NCBI GenBank assembly: GCA_005877535.1
Contig: VBOM01000165.1
Span: 1-5,266, forward strand
From: Nitrospirota bacterium
GTDB lineage: Bacteria; Nitrospirota; Nitrospiria; Nitrospirales; Nitrospiraceae
Reading direction: 5' to 3'
Length of the DNA stretch: 5,266 nt
The translations under genes and the position numbers were made by a program. Below the pieces are notes generated by a model. It was not told the origin of the DNA, ran no database searches, and was given only the letters and a program-made list of their open reading frames with translations. Shown piece after piece: positions 1 through 5,266 of this stretch. How positions within the stretch are numbered: position 1 is the first letter of the stretch; the number at the start of each line of letters is the position of its first letter.

Positions 1-102
1 TAGGAACATGTAGTCGCTTATCTGTGAGGTTTCGGTCGAGATTACGGAGACACTCCTACTTCTGAGCCTGATCCTGACACGATAACGACAACTTCTTACA
101 TC

Positions 103-582
103 TCAATGATGTTCATGCAGATTGTCCTGAGCATGATGGTGATCTTCACCAGCTTCCCTTCCCACCCCGACAGTCTTTGGTTTAAACGGAGTAAATCTGG
201 CGGCATAGGCATCCTGTTCCGGTAACTTGACGAATACTACAATCACAGTCTCCGGATTGACCTGAATCTCGCCGCTACCCGTAAACATATTCTGTTGTGA
301 TGGCTCCAGTTCGACTGTGATTTTTCCCCCCGTCTTATCCTGTTGAACTCTCGCCATTCCCTCTCCACCATCAGTTTTAATCTCGTGACCTGCATGATCG
401 GTCACATAAAGTACAAACTCTCGATCTTTGACAACAAGCTCAAGATGATATGGACCTGTCGCACGGACTTGCCCGCCATGTGGCGACGAAATAGTATCCA
501 GTTGTTCATCAGTATGTGCCCAAACAGGCTGAAAGATAATCAGGGGAGCAGCAATCACGGCAGCAATGACCAATTTATTCAT
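103..582 (-). CDS. Secreted His-tailed periplasmic protein, putative metal-binding accessory
   Basis: This 159-residue protein starts with a clear Sec signal peptide: MNK, a hydrophobic run over residues 4-18, and a likely cleavage site after VWA (residues 20-22), so mature His23 would be exposed. The mature part is short and probably beta-rich, with a PHGG motif (residues 34-37), the run YHLELVV (45-51) and a segment FVLYVTDHAGHE (56-67). It ends in a His cluster at residues 148-150, 156, 158 and 159. A strong ribosome binding site (GAGGAGG, 588-594) lies 5 bases before the ATG, which fixes the start. Small exported proteins with PHGG and YHLELV-type motifs occur next to heavy-metal RND efflux genes, so I infer a periplasmic metal-binding or chaperone role. 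No efflux gene is visible here; one could lie beyond the left edge. The reading frame is secure, the function is not. Confidence 0.85.
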   Translation of the reverse strand: MNKLVIAAVIAAPLIIFQPVWAHTDEQLDTISSPHGGQVRATGPYHLELVVKDREFVLYVTDHAGHEIKTDGGEGMARVQQDKTGGKITVELEPSQQNMFTGSGEIQVNPETVIVVFVKLPEQDAYAARFTPFKPKTVGVGREAGEDHHHAQDNLHEHH

Positions 583-587
583 GTATT

Positions 588-594
588 CCTCCTC
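588..594 (-). promoter_or_regulatory. Ribosome binding site of the His-tailed periplasmic protein
   Basis: On the minus strand this reads GAGGAGG, a near-perfect Shine-Dalgarno sequence, 5 bases before the ATG at 582. It supports both the start and active translation of this gene, even though the gene is separated from the next one upstream by about 525 bases. Confidence 0.75.
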
Positions 595-907
595 ACATTA
601 CGAATTGGGACGATAGGAGAATTTTCACAGATATCTTGAAGCTCTATCAATGAAGCCCCCCGCAGCAAGCCGGGAGGTATCCTGCCAAATTCTCCGAAGC
701 CGCTACCGCCCTTCGCCAAGGCTACAGAGGGCACTCTTCGATTGAAAAGCGAAGGCCCTGCCAGAATAGCAGAACCAGGGAATTATTGATTGCTGAGATT
801 TGACTAGGCCTTCATGAAATATGTGAGGAAGGGAGACATTCCCCTGTGGCATTCCAGGTCTTAGAAGAAAAGAGCGCTGTCGCAAAAGGCAACAACCGGC
901 CAGGCGG

Positions 908-923
908 GTGAGGTGTGCCTCAC
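908..923. repeat. Perfect 6-bp inverted repeat with 4-base loop
   Basis: The arms GTGAGG (908-913) and CCTCAC (918-923) are perfectly complementary around a 4-base loop. No T-run follows on either strand, so it does not look like a standard intrinsic terminator. It may be part of a repeat element or an operator-like site in the gene-free interval. Confidence 0.45.
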
Positions 924-1016
924 TGTACAACCAGGGAAGCAGTGGATGAATCGTTATTGATTTGAGCCGGATTTAGGATACGTGGAAAGTTTGAATCGCG
1001 AGCGGGCCAACTGAGA

Positions 1017-1038
1017 ATCGGATGATTTATTATCCGAT
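1017..1038. repeat. Perfect 7-bp inverted repeat with AT-rich loop
   Basis: The arms ATCGGAT (1017-1023) and ATCCGAT (1032-1038) pair perfectly around an 8-base AT-rich loop. It lies about 70 bases downstream of the stop codon of the DUF3467-like gene on the minus strand. There is no real T-run after it, so a transcript-end role is possible but weak. It could also be an operator or part of a repeat. Confidence 0.45.
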
Positions 1039-1108
1039 CTTCAGTCATGAATCTGTTCGGAGCATCGTCTAACGATTGCCATTCTATAGATCCGCTCATC
1101 AAAACAGA

Positions 1109-1408
1109 CTAGGGACGCCAGAACGCCTCCCAATCCTCTTGCCGAATTTGCAGCGCGCGAAACACATCTACCGGAAGACTCGTGGACAGCTGAGCTTGGG
1201 ATTCATACCCCGCTATTTGTTTGTGCAAAATGAACGCCATTGCTTTTAAATGCTGAAGGCTCAACCGAATTGTGGCAACACGTTCAACTGGCGGAGGGGA
1301 ACCTGGAGCCACCGGATTTGCTCCAGAGACTTGAAAATTAAGCGTGCAGCCAAGCGGCCCAATGTTGAGCTGAAATTGGTCGGAATATACATCAGTGGCT
1401 TCGGCCAT
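1109..1408 (-). CDS. Small DUF3467-like protein of unknown function
   Basis: This 99-residue protein has no signal peptide or membrane segment and should be cytoplasmic. Its layout resembles the DUF3467 family. An N-terminal stretch carries a Tyr-Ser-Asp-Gln-Phe segment (residues 8-12), and a Leu-Asn-Phe strand follows at 23-25. A VERVATIRLS strand (42-51) then leads into a helix, QHLKAMAFILHKQI (53-66), that ends in YES. A C-terminal extension of about 30 residues ends in Trp-Glu-Ala-Phe-Trp-Arg-Pro. The ATG at 1408 is preceded by a G-rich ribosome binding site (GGGGGAAG region, 1411-1418) and, further out, by a good promoter at 1445-1473. That suggests it can be transcribed separately from the cytochrome gene 167 bases upstream. 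The family assignment rests on remembered motif layout, and no biochemical role is established for it. Confidence 0.7.
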   Translation of the reverse strand: MAEATDVYSDQFQLNIGPLGCTLNFQVSGANPVAPGSPPPVERVATIRLSLQHLKAMAFILHKQIAGYESQAQLSTSLPVDVFRALQIRQEDWEAFWRP

Positions 1409-1444
1409 ACTTCCCCCCGTGAATTGGGTTGATTGAGCTGGGCG

Positions 1445-1473
1445 ATATTAACTCCCATTCTCGGATTGGTCAA
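1445..1473 (-). promoter_or_regulatory. Predicted sigma-70 promoter of the DUF3467-like gene
   Basis: On the minus strand a -35 box TTGACC (1468-1473) is followed after exactly 17 bases by a -10 box TAATAT (1445-1450). Five of six and four of six bases match the consensus. Transcription would start near 1438 and leave a short leader of about 30 bases before the ATG at 1408, with the G-rich ribosome binding site inside it. The position and spacing are what one expects of a housekeeping promoter. Confidence 0.5.
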
Positions 1474-1575
1474 TGGAGTCAAAATTATTCATGCAGGTTC
1501 GTCGCGAAGGCGTGGGGACGCGAAGTAAGACGGGCGCTCGAAGGCGTAAAGCCCTGCGGCATACTCATGCCTCGG

Positions 1576-2109
1576 TTACCGGCCACAGGCTTCGCCCTCA
1601 CAACCTCCCATCCCATCTCTGGGTCCGCCCTGTTCCATGCCACCCATGCCTTCTCCATGTCCCATCATGCCTGGCCCATGCTCGCCGGCGAAGCTGCGCT
1701 CATACTGGAGGATGCTCCAAATTTCTTCGTCCGTCAGTTGCCCGCCAAATCCAACCATGCTGGTACCGACCGATCCGTTCTTGATCACCCAGAAGAATTC
1801 GCCTTCATTGCGATGGCGCCAGAATCCCTGGTGCTGGAAATTGCGAGGCGATAGATCCAACTGGGAGGCCAACGGCCCGTTGCCGCCACCATCTTTCCCA
1901 TGACAGTTGAAGCAGGCGCCCTTCCCGTTATAGAGCACTTTGCCCTGCTCGACGATCTCCGGAGAACTCGGCAACGGGCTCGTGAGTGCGCGGGCTTCGG
2001 CCAGCTTATTGACCGGTACCAGCGGCTCCATCATGGGCCGTTCGGCGGCCCCGGCGGGGATGGCAAGGGAAATCACTACGACTAGCAACGGGAACAGACT
2101 CGTCTTCAT
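1576..2109 (-). CDS. Secreted monoheme cytochrome c with Met/His/Cys-rich tail
   Basis: This is a 177-residue exported class I-type cytochrome c. Residues 1-22 form a Sec signal peptide (MKTSLF, a hydrophobic core, then AGAA). The heme c attachment motif CFNCH is at 66-70. The likely distal Met ligand is Met118 in the GTSMVGFG segment, and the final helix LTDEEIWSILQYERSF (125-140) is typical of the fold. It should carry electrons in the periplasm; the partner is unknown. Residues 144-177 form an unusual low-complexity tail rich in Gly, with Met148, 149, 155, 158 and 167, His144 and 151, and Cys170 and 175, which could bind copper or another soft metal. I chose the ATG at 2109 because it begins the signal peptide and has AAAGGAG 7 bases upstream. 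The frame is open further upstream to 2247, but that would overlap the CBS gene and bury the signal peptide. Confidence 0.88.
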   Translation of the reverse strand: MKTSLFPLLVVVISLAIPAGAAERPMMEPLVPVNKLAEARALTSPLPSSPEIVEQGKVLYNGKGACFNCHGKDGGGNGPLASQLDLSPRNFQHQGFWRHRNEGEFFWVIKNGSVGTSMVGFGGQLTDEEIWSILQYERSFAGEHGPGMMGHGEGMGGMEQGGPRDGMGGCEGEACGR

Positions 2110-2116
2110 AACCTTG

Positions 2117-2123
2117 CTCCTTT
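2117..2123 (-). promoter_or_regulatory. Ribosome binding site that fixes the cytochrome start
   Basis: The minus strand reads AAAGGAG, 7 bases before the ATG at 2109. This selects the start that gives an intact signal peptide over the longer open frame that begins inside the CBS gene. Confidence 0.75.
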
Positions 2124-2224
2124 GGTCGTCTGTGGCGGAGAGCCGAACCAGCAAGGCGTAATATGTCGAGCACCGGACGTGCGAGAAGAACAGCGTCAGT
2201 CCTCCTCGCACAGACATGCCTTGA

Positions 2225-2659
2225 CTAGGTTTCGATATCCATTCCAAGGCCGATCCAGGCCCGCAGCAAATCGTGTCGCGTGATCGAATAGGCCACCTTC
2301 CCGTTCACTTTGACCGGCAGGTTAAGGAGTCGTTTCTCTTCCATGATCTTCACGGCCTCATCGATGCTGGTGTCATTCGTGACCGAGATATGCTCCTTGG
2401 CCATGACATCCTCTGCCGTTAACTGGTTCAAGTCCTTTTTCGCTTCAAGCGAGCGAAGGATGTCAAACTCGCTGACGAACCCGATGAATTCGCCCCGTTC
2501 ATCCACCACCGGAGCTCCCGGCGTGTGCGTAGCCAGTAACTCGACAGCAACTCCCATTGCATTCTGCTTCCGGTGAAATACAAGATTGTTCGTCGCATCA
2601 ATTTGTCCGACAGTCTTGAACCCCCCGCCAGGAACACCAGGTCTCTCTAATGTGGTCAT
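2225..2659 (-). CDS. Two-CBS-domain protein, probable nucleotide-sensing regulator
   Basis: This 144-residue soluble protein is little more than a CBS pair. The first domain spans about residues 14-72 and includes GAPVVDERGEFIGFVSEFDIL. The second spans about 80-140 and includes AEDVMAKEHISV, SIDEAVKIMEEKRLLNLPV and ITRHDLL. CBS pairs typically bind adenine nucleotides (AMP, ATP, SAM) and report cell energy state, often through a partner protein. No catalytic or DNA-binding domain is fused to this one. It lies downstream of the phosphoketolase and acetate kinase genes on the same strand, 255 bases away, and 115 bases upstream of the cytochrome. A link to acetyl-P/ATP metabolism is therefore plausible but inferred. 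An ATG at 2665 directly abuts the AAAGGAG ribosome binding site, so the next ATG at 2659, 6 bases from it, is the better start. Confidence 0.88.
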   Translation of the reverse strand: MTTLERPGVPGGGFKTVGQIDATNNLVFHRKQNAMGVAVELLATHTPGAPVVDERGEFIGFVSEFDILRSLEAKKDLNQLTAEDVMAKEHISVTNDTSIDEAVKIMEEKRLLNLPVKVNGKVAYSITRHDLLRAWIGLGMDIET

Positions 2660-2665
2660 GACCAT

Positions 2666-2672
2666 CTCCTTT
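2666..2672 (-). promoter_or_regulatory. Ribosome binding site that decides the CBS gene start
   Basis: The minus strand reads AAAGGAG. The first in-frame ATG (2665) touches it with zero spacing, while the second (2659) has the usual 6 bases. The annotated start should therefore be 2659, which trims two residues from the longest frame. Confidence 0.65.
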
Positions 2673-2886
2673 GTAGTGTTGAATGGTTACAATTCGTTCA
2701 ATCGAGCAGCCTCGCTACTGAAGCCCACACATCTTTCGCCGGCGGATTGCGAAGATTCGCATCCTTTGCCTCAGAGTCGCTCTTCTATTAGGTATGAGAC
2801 AGTCACTTCGTTTTGGATTCGTCGATCGCATGAATTTTCGCCGTGTTTGGCAGTGTCATGTGTGCCTGCGAGTCGGGTCATGAATT

Positions 2887-2909
2887 TCGGCCGGTATAAT
2901 GACGGCCGA
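2887..2909. repeat. Perfect 7-bp inverted repeat just after the phosphoketolase stop
   Basis: The arms TCGGCCG (2887-2893) and CGGCCGA (2903-2909) pair perfectly around a 9-base loop. The hairpin begins 5 bases after the TAA of the phosphoketolase frame. Its position and GC-rich stem suit a 3'-end or terminator-like hairpin of the ackA-xfp transcript, but no T-run follows on the minus strand, so intrinsic termination is doubtful. RNA 3'-end protection is an alternative. Confidence 0.5.
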
Positions 2910-2914
2910 GAGTA

Positions 2915-4276
2915 TTATCGTGTTGCGTCCCATTTCCAATCTCGAATATCCGGCTGATCATCCCCGTACTTGGCAATATACGACTTGTGCTCCACTCGTT
3001 TGTCCTCCATCGCTTGTCTGGTATGGACGGCAAACCGCCCCAGCTTCGGGACACGATCGATCACGTCCATCACCAAATGGAACCGGTCGAGGTCGTTTAG
3101 GACCACCATGTCGAATGGCGTCGTTGTCGTGCCTTCCTCTTTGTACCCACGGACATGCAGGTTCTTGTGATTGGTCCTTCGGTAGGTCAACCGATGAATC
3201 AGCCAGGGATAGCCATGAAACGCAAAGATGATCGGCTTGTCGGTCGTGAAAAGGCTGTCGAACTCCTTGTCACTCAAACCGTGAGGGTGCTCACGTTGCG
3301 GCTGGAGCTTCATCAAGTTCACCACATTAATTACCCTGACTTTCAGGCGAGGGAACAAAGTCCTGAGCAACTCGGCGGCGGCCAGTGTTTCGAGCGTGGG
3401 GACGTCGCCGCAGCAAGCCATCACGAGATCAGGCTCACCACCCTGGTCGTTGCTGGCCCAGGGCCAGATGCCAAGGCCGGCGGTGCAGTGTTTGATTGCG
3501 GCGTCCATGTTCAACCACTGAGGCGCAGGCTGCTTGCCTGCCACGATCACGTTCACGTAGTTGCGGCTGCGCAGACAATGATCAGTGACGGACAAGAGGG
3601 TGTTGGCGTCCGGCGGGAGATAGACCCGGATGACCCCGGCTTTTTTGTTCACCACATGGTCGATGAACCCCGGGTCCTGGTGGCTGAAACCGTTGTGATC
3701 CTGCCGCCACACATGAGACGACAGCAGATAGTTCAATGAAGCAATCGGCCGCCGCCAGGGAATCTGATGAGACACTTTAAGCCATTTGGCGTGCTGGTTG
3801 AACATCGAACCGACGATATGAATAAAGGCTTCGTAGCAGGAGAACATTCCGTGGCGGCCCGTCAAGAGATAGCCTTCGAGCCAACCTTCGCACTGATGCT
3901 CGCTCAACATCTCCATCACGCGGCCATCCGGCGCCACATGATCGTCGCCGGGAATGATCTCAGCGGTCGAGCACCGGTTCGTCACCTCGAACAGGGCTCC
4001 CCAGCGGTTCGAGTTTGTCTCGTCCGGGCTGAACACGCGGAAGTTGTTGGAGTTACATTTGACCACGTCGCGGATAAACTCGCCTTGGACTCGTGTGGCC
4101 TCGCCGTCCACCGCCCCGGGCTTCTGTACTTTCATAGCGTAGTCGCGGAAATCCGGCAGGCGCAGGTCGTGCCGCAAGAGACCGCCGTTGGCGTGCGGAT
4201 TGGCGCTCATGCGGCGGTCGCCTGTCGGCGCCAGATCGGCGAGTTCAGGAAGGAACCGACCAGTCCGGTCAAACAA
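2915..4276 (-). CDS. xfp: Phosphoketolase C-terminal fragment (pyrimidine-binding and C-terminal domains)
   Basis: This frame encodes the second half of phosphoketolase, from [19 protein letters not shown] through to a normal family C-terminus ([11 protein letters not shown]). With residues numbered from the TTG at 4276, the family landmarks are all present: ANPHANGG (25-32), SPDET (83-87), [12 protein letters not shown] (125-136), LLTGRHG (137-143), [18 protein letters not shown] (186-203), AGKQPAPQW (246-254) and [11 protein letters not shown] (380-390). By analogy with the Bifidobacterium enzyme these include Glu126 (its Glu479), His194 and His199 (its His548 and His553) and Lys248 (its Lys605). 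It lacks the thiamine diphosphate-binding half, which lies in another frame immediately upstream, so it cannot be active alone. If translated, it could start at the TTG (4276) behind a GAGG, or at the ATG (4210) that overlaps the upstream stop. One small oddity is Ser83 where the family usually has Gly before Pro-Asp-Glu. Confidence 0.85.
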   Translation of the reverse strand: MFDRTGRFLPELADLAPTGDRRMSANPHANGGLLRHDLRLPDFRDYAMKVQKPGAVDGEATRVQGEFIRDVVKCNSNNFRVFSPDETNSNRWGALFEVTNRCSTAEIIPGDDHVAPDGRVMEMLSEHQCEGWLEGYLLTGRHGMFSCYEAFIHIVGSMFNQHAKWLKVSHQIPWRRPIASLNYLLSSHVWRQDHNGFSHQDPGFIDHVVNKKAGVIRVYLPPDANTLLSVTDHCLRSRNYVNVIVAGKQPAPQWLNMDAAIKHCTAGLGIWPWASNDQGGEPDLVMACCGDVPTLETLAAAELLRTLFPRLKVRVINVVNLMKLQPQREHPHGLSDKEFDSLFTTDKPIIFAFHGYPWLIHRLTYRRTNHKNLHVRGYKEEGTTTTPFDMVVLNDLDRFHLVMDVIDRVPKLGRFAVHTRQAMEDKRVEHKSYIAKYGDDQPDIRDWKWDATR

Positions 4277-5085
4277 TTCGCCTCGCGCTGGATCGTCTGG
4301 ATGTCAGCCACGACCGCATCGAGAGTGGCGGCCATCTGGTGATGCATGGTCGTGGGATCATCACCCTCAACCACATACGGCTTGTACCCGTATCCGCTAA
4401 ATAGCGAGTTCAGCTCGTCGTGCGGAATACGCGCCAGCACTGTAGGGCCGGCGATCTTGTATCCGTTCAGATGGAGGATCGGCAGCACAGCGCCGTCGTG
4501 CACAGGGTTCAGAAACTTGTTCGAATGCCAACTGGTCGCAAGCGGGCCGGTTTCCGCTTCACCATCGCCCACGACGCAAGCGACGAGCAGGTCCGGATTA
4601 TCGAACGCCGCGCCAAACGCATGTGACAGAGAGTAACCCAACTCGCCGCCCTCGTGAATAGACCCCGGTGTCTCCGGTGAGACGTGACTCGGAATGCCTC
4701 CGGGAAAAGAGAATTGCGTGAACAGCCGCTTCAGACCCTCTTCATCTTGCGAGATATTCGGATAGACCTCGCTGTAGGTGCCTTCCAGATACGCGTTCGC
4801 CACGAGTCCTGGTCCACCGTGGCCAGGTCCTGTGATATACATGACGTTCAGATCGTATTCGTTAATGGCACGGTTCAGGTGGACATAGACGAAGTTCAAC
4901 CCCGGCGTCGTACCCCAGTGGCCGAGCAGCCGCGGCTTGATATGGGCGAGCGTGAGCGGTTGCTTCAGCAAGGGATTGTCGTAGAGATAAATCTGACCGA
5001 CGGACAGATAATTCGATGCCCGCCAATAGGCGTGCATTTTTGTGAGCAGATCCGGACTTAGCGGTTTCTTCTTAGTCTGACGCAT
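4207..5085 (-). CDS. xfp: Phosphoketolase N-terminal fragment (thiamine diphosphate-binding domain), truncated by frameshift
   Basis: This frame encodes the first part of D-xylulose 5-phosphate/fructose 6-phosphate phosphoketolase, which makes acetyl-P in the cytoplasm with thiamine diphosphate. Visible family motifs are [14 protein letters not shown] (21-34), [11 protein letters not shown] (55-65, catalytic His56), GPGHGGPG (86-93, His89), FPGGIPSH (127-134, His134), [14 protein letters not shown] (138-151) and the cofactor motif GDGEAETGP (173-181) ending at LNGYK (206-210). Family similarity ends at about Ala269 (IQREA). The last 23 residues are out of frame, and the underlying bases encode the C-terminal half in another frame. 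The ATG at 5085 has a GAGG/AGGA ribosome binding site at 5090-5094, and the acetate kinase stop is 76 bases upstream, as expected for an ackA-xfp operon. The full family length is near 790 residues, whereas this piece has 292. Confidence 0.87.
   Translation of the reverse strand: MRQTKKKPLSPDLLTKMHAYWRASNYLSVGQIYLYDNPLLKQPLTLAHIKPRLLGHWGTTPGLNFVYVHLNRAINEYDLNVMYITGPGHGGPGLVANAYLEGTYSEVYPNISQDEEGLKRLFTQFSFPGGIPSHVSPETPGSIHEGGELGYSLSHAFGAAFDNPDLLVACVVGDGEAETGPLATSWHSNKFLNPVHDGAVLPILHLNGYKIAGPTVLARIPHDELNSLFSGYGYKPYVVEGDDPTTMHHQMAATLDAVVADIQTIQREANCLTGLVGSFLNSPIWRRQATAA
4276..4285 (-). other. Deletion joint in the phosphoketolase gene
   Basis: Here the minus strand reads a GAG-GCG-AA-TTG series. 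The first frame reads it as the end of QREA, and the second frame reads GAA TTG as the Glu-Leu of the family's PEELFD motif. Short GAG/GCGA similarity at the joint would suit a deletion between microhomologies, but the parental sequence is not available. Confidence 0.55.
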
Positions 5086-5161
5086 GGGTTCCTCATCGCG
5101 AGTGATCTCGTTTCGGGAAAGGCGGAGTGTCTAACGTGACAAGCTCTTATACATCATTGCC

Positions 5162-5266
5162 TCAGCTCTGATGCAGCAGGAGATGGACGGAGCTCGCCAT
5201 CTCGCTCTCTTCATCCGTAGGGATCACACGAACAGTGACTCCGCTTTCCTCCCTAGAAATGACTGT
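5162..5266 (-). CDS. ackA: Acetate kinase, C-terminal end (partial)
   Basis: The last 34 codons of a gene enter from the right edge and end at a TGA (5162-5164). The segment SGVTVRVIPTDEESEMAS matches the usual acetate kinase C-terminus, where a VxVIPTxEE motif is followed by a final short helix. Acetate kinase converts acetyl-P and ADP to acetate and ATP in the cytoplasm. Its place directly upstream of phosphoketolase on the same strand, 76 bases away, strongly supports the call, since the two enzymes act in sequence and are often encoded together. The rest of the gene lies outside the window, so neither its start nor its active-site residues can be checked. Confidence 0.82.
   Translation of the reverse strand, partial: TVISREESGVTVRVIPTDEESEMASSVHLLLHQS

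Larger units (their letters stand above)
595..1108. other. Long gene-poor interval with small inverted repeats
   Basis: No convincing gene is seen in this stretch of about 510 bases. The two open frames on the minus strand (703-930 and 920-1102) are short, resemble no family I recognise and have no good ribosome binding site. The interval holds two perfect hairpins (908-923 and 1017-1038, listed separately). It also has a weaker C-rich/G-rich inverted repeat around 655-676, a 5-bp inverted repeat CTTCG/CGAAG near 736-754, and a 10-base direct repeat AACCAGGGAA at 773-782 and 929-938. It could be a dispersed non-coding repeat, a decayed gene or mobile element, or a regulatory region for the gene at 103-582; the sequence alone does not decide. 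Confidence 0.45.
2915..5085 (-). pseudogene. xfp: Phosphoketolase gene disrupted by an internal deletion with frameshift
   Basis: The two fragments together are one phosphoketolase gene. At the joint (about 4276-4285) the coding sequence passes from IQREA in the first frame straight to ELFDRTGRF in another frame. Intact homologues have about 65 residues between these points, including the TPKGWTGP-type and SHQVPL-type motifs; the SHQVPL histidine is His320 in the Bifidobacterium enzyme and acts in catalysis. The frame relation implies a loss of 3n+1 bases, roughly 200. Restoring the frame alone would not bring the missing segment back, so the product should be inactive. Both halves otherwise look well conserved, with no extra stop codons, which points to a recent event or an assembly collapse. 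The size of the deletion is estimated from remembered family sequences. Confidence 0.75.

Noticed and set aside
1..102. Possible start of another minus-strand gene at the left edge (ATG at 9)
   Set aside because: Only three codons are inside the window and the ribosome binding site is weak, so nothing can be supported.
703..1102. Two small open frames on the minus strand (703-930, 75 residues; 920-1102, 60 residues)
   Set aside because: Both lack a convincing ribosome binding site, resemble no family I know and run through hairpins. They are more likely chance frames in non-coding or repeat sequence.
1429..1854. Plus-strand frame of 141 residues across the cytochrome gene
   Set aside because: It is antisense to the heme-motif protein, has no recognisable domain, and its composition is explained by the opposite strand.
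2107..2247. Longer cytochrome start at 2247
   Set aside because: It would overlap the end of the CBS gene and place a signal peptide in the middle of the protein. The ATG at 2109 has a good ribosome binding site and an N-terminal signal sequence.
2887..2909. Intrinsic terminator after the phosphoketolase gene
   Set aside because: The stem is perfect and well placed, but there is no T-run after it on the minus strand, so I list it only as an inverted repeat.
4207..4285. Programmed ribosomal frameshift between the phosphoketolase halves
   Set aside because: There is no slippery heptamer at the joint, and about 65 conserved residues are missing, so a frameshift would not give a complete enzyme.
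3155..4342. Long plus-strand open frames (3155-3739 and 3767-4342)
   Set aside because: They lie antisense to clearly conserved phosphoketolase coding sequence and show no domain of their own, so they are shadows of its codon bias.

Overview
The window is a short stretch of bacterial chromosome, apparently moderate in GC, with every supportable gene on the minus strand. Reading in the direction of transcription (right to left) the order is: the C-terminal end of acetate kinase (ackA, cut by the window edge); a D-xylulose 5-phosphate/D-fructose 6-phosphate phosphoketolase (xfp) broken into two reading frames; a two-CBS-domain protein; a small secreted monoheme cytochrome c with a Met/His/Cys-rich tail; a small DUF3467-like protein with a recognisable promoter; about 525 bases with no convincing gene; and a secreted His-tailed periplasmic protein.

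The right half (2915-5266) is an acetyl-phosphate module. Phosphoketolase cleaves xylulose 5-P or fructose 6-P to acetyl-P, and acetate kinase turns acetyl-P into acetate plus ATP. In this copy the phosphoketolase appears to have lost about 65 codons in the middle, with a change of frame. The lost part includes the segment that carries the SHQVPL catalytic histidine (His320 in the Bifidobacterium enzyme). The N-terminal frame then stops at a TGA that overlaps an ATG in the frame of the C-terminal half (ATGA). Everything else conserved in the family is still readable, so the lesion is either recent or an assembly error.

The middle (1109-2659) holds three small genes: a CBS-pair protein (a possible adenylate sensor), a c-type cytochrome and the DUF3467-like protein. 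The left part has a non-coding region with small inverted repeats and then the His-rich exported protein, which looks like an accessory protein of metal handling or efflux.

The organism is a Gram-negative-type respiring bacterium: it has exported c-type cytochrome and periplasmic proteins and strong GGAG-type ribosome binding sites. The combination recalls environmental Nitrospira-like or proteobacterial genomes, but this is a guess from protein style and no taxonomic marker gene is present. I found no CRISPR array, tRNA, rRNA, transposase or phage gene. The most notable signal is the broken phosphoketolase.
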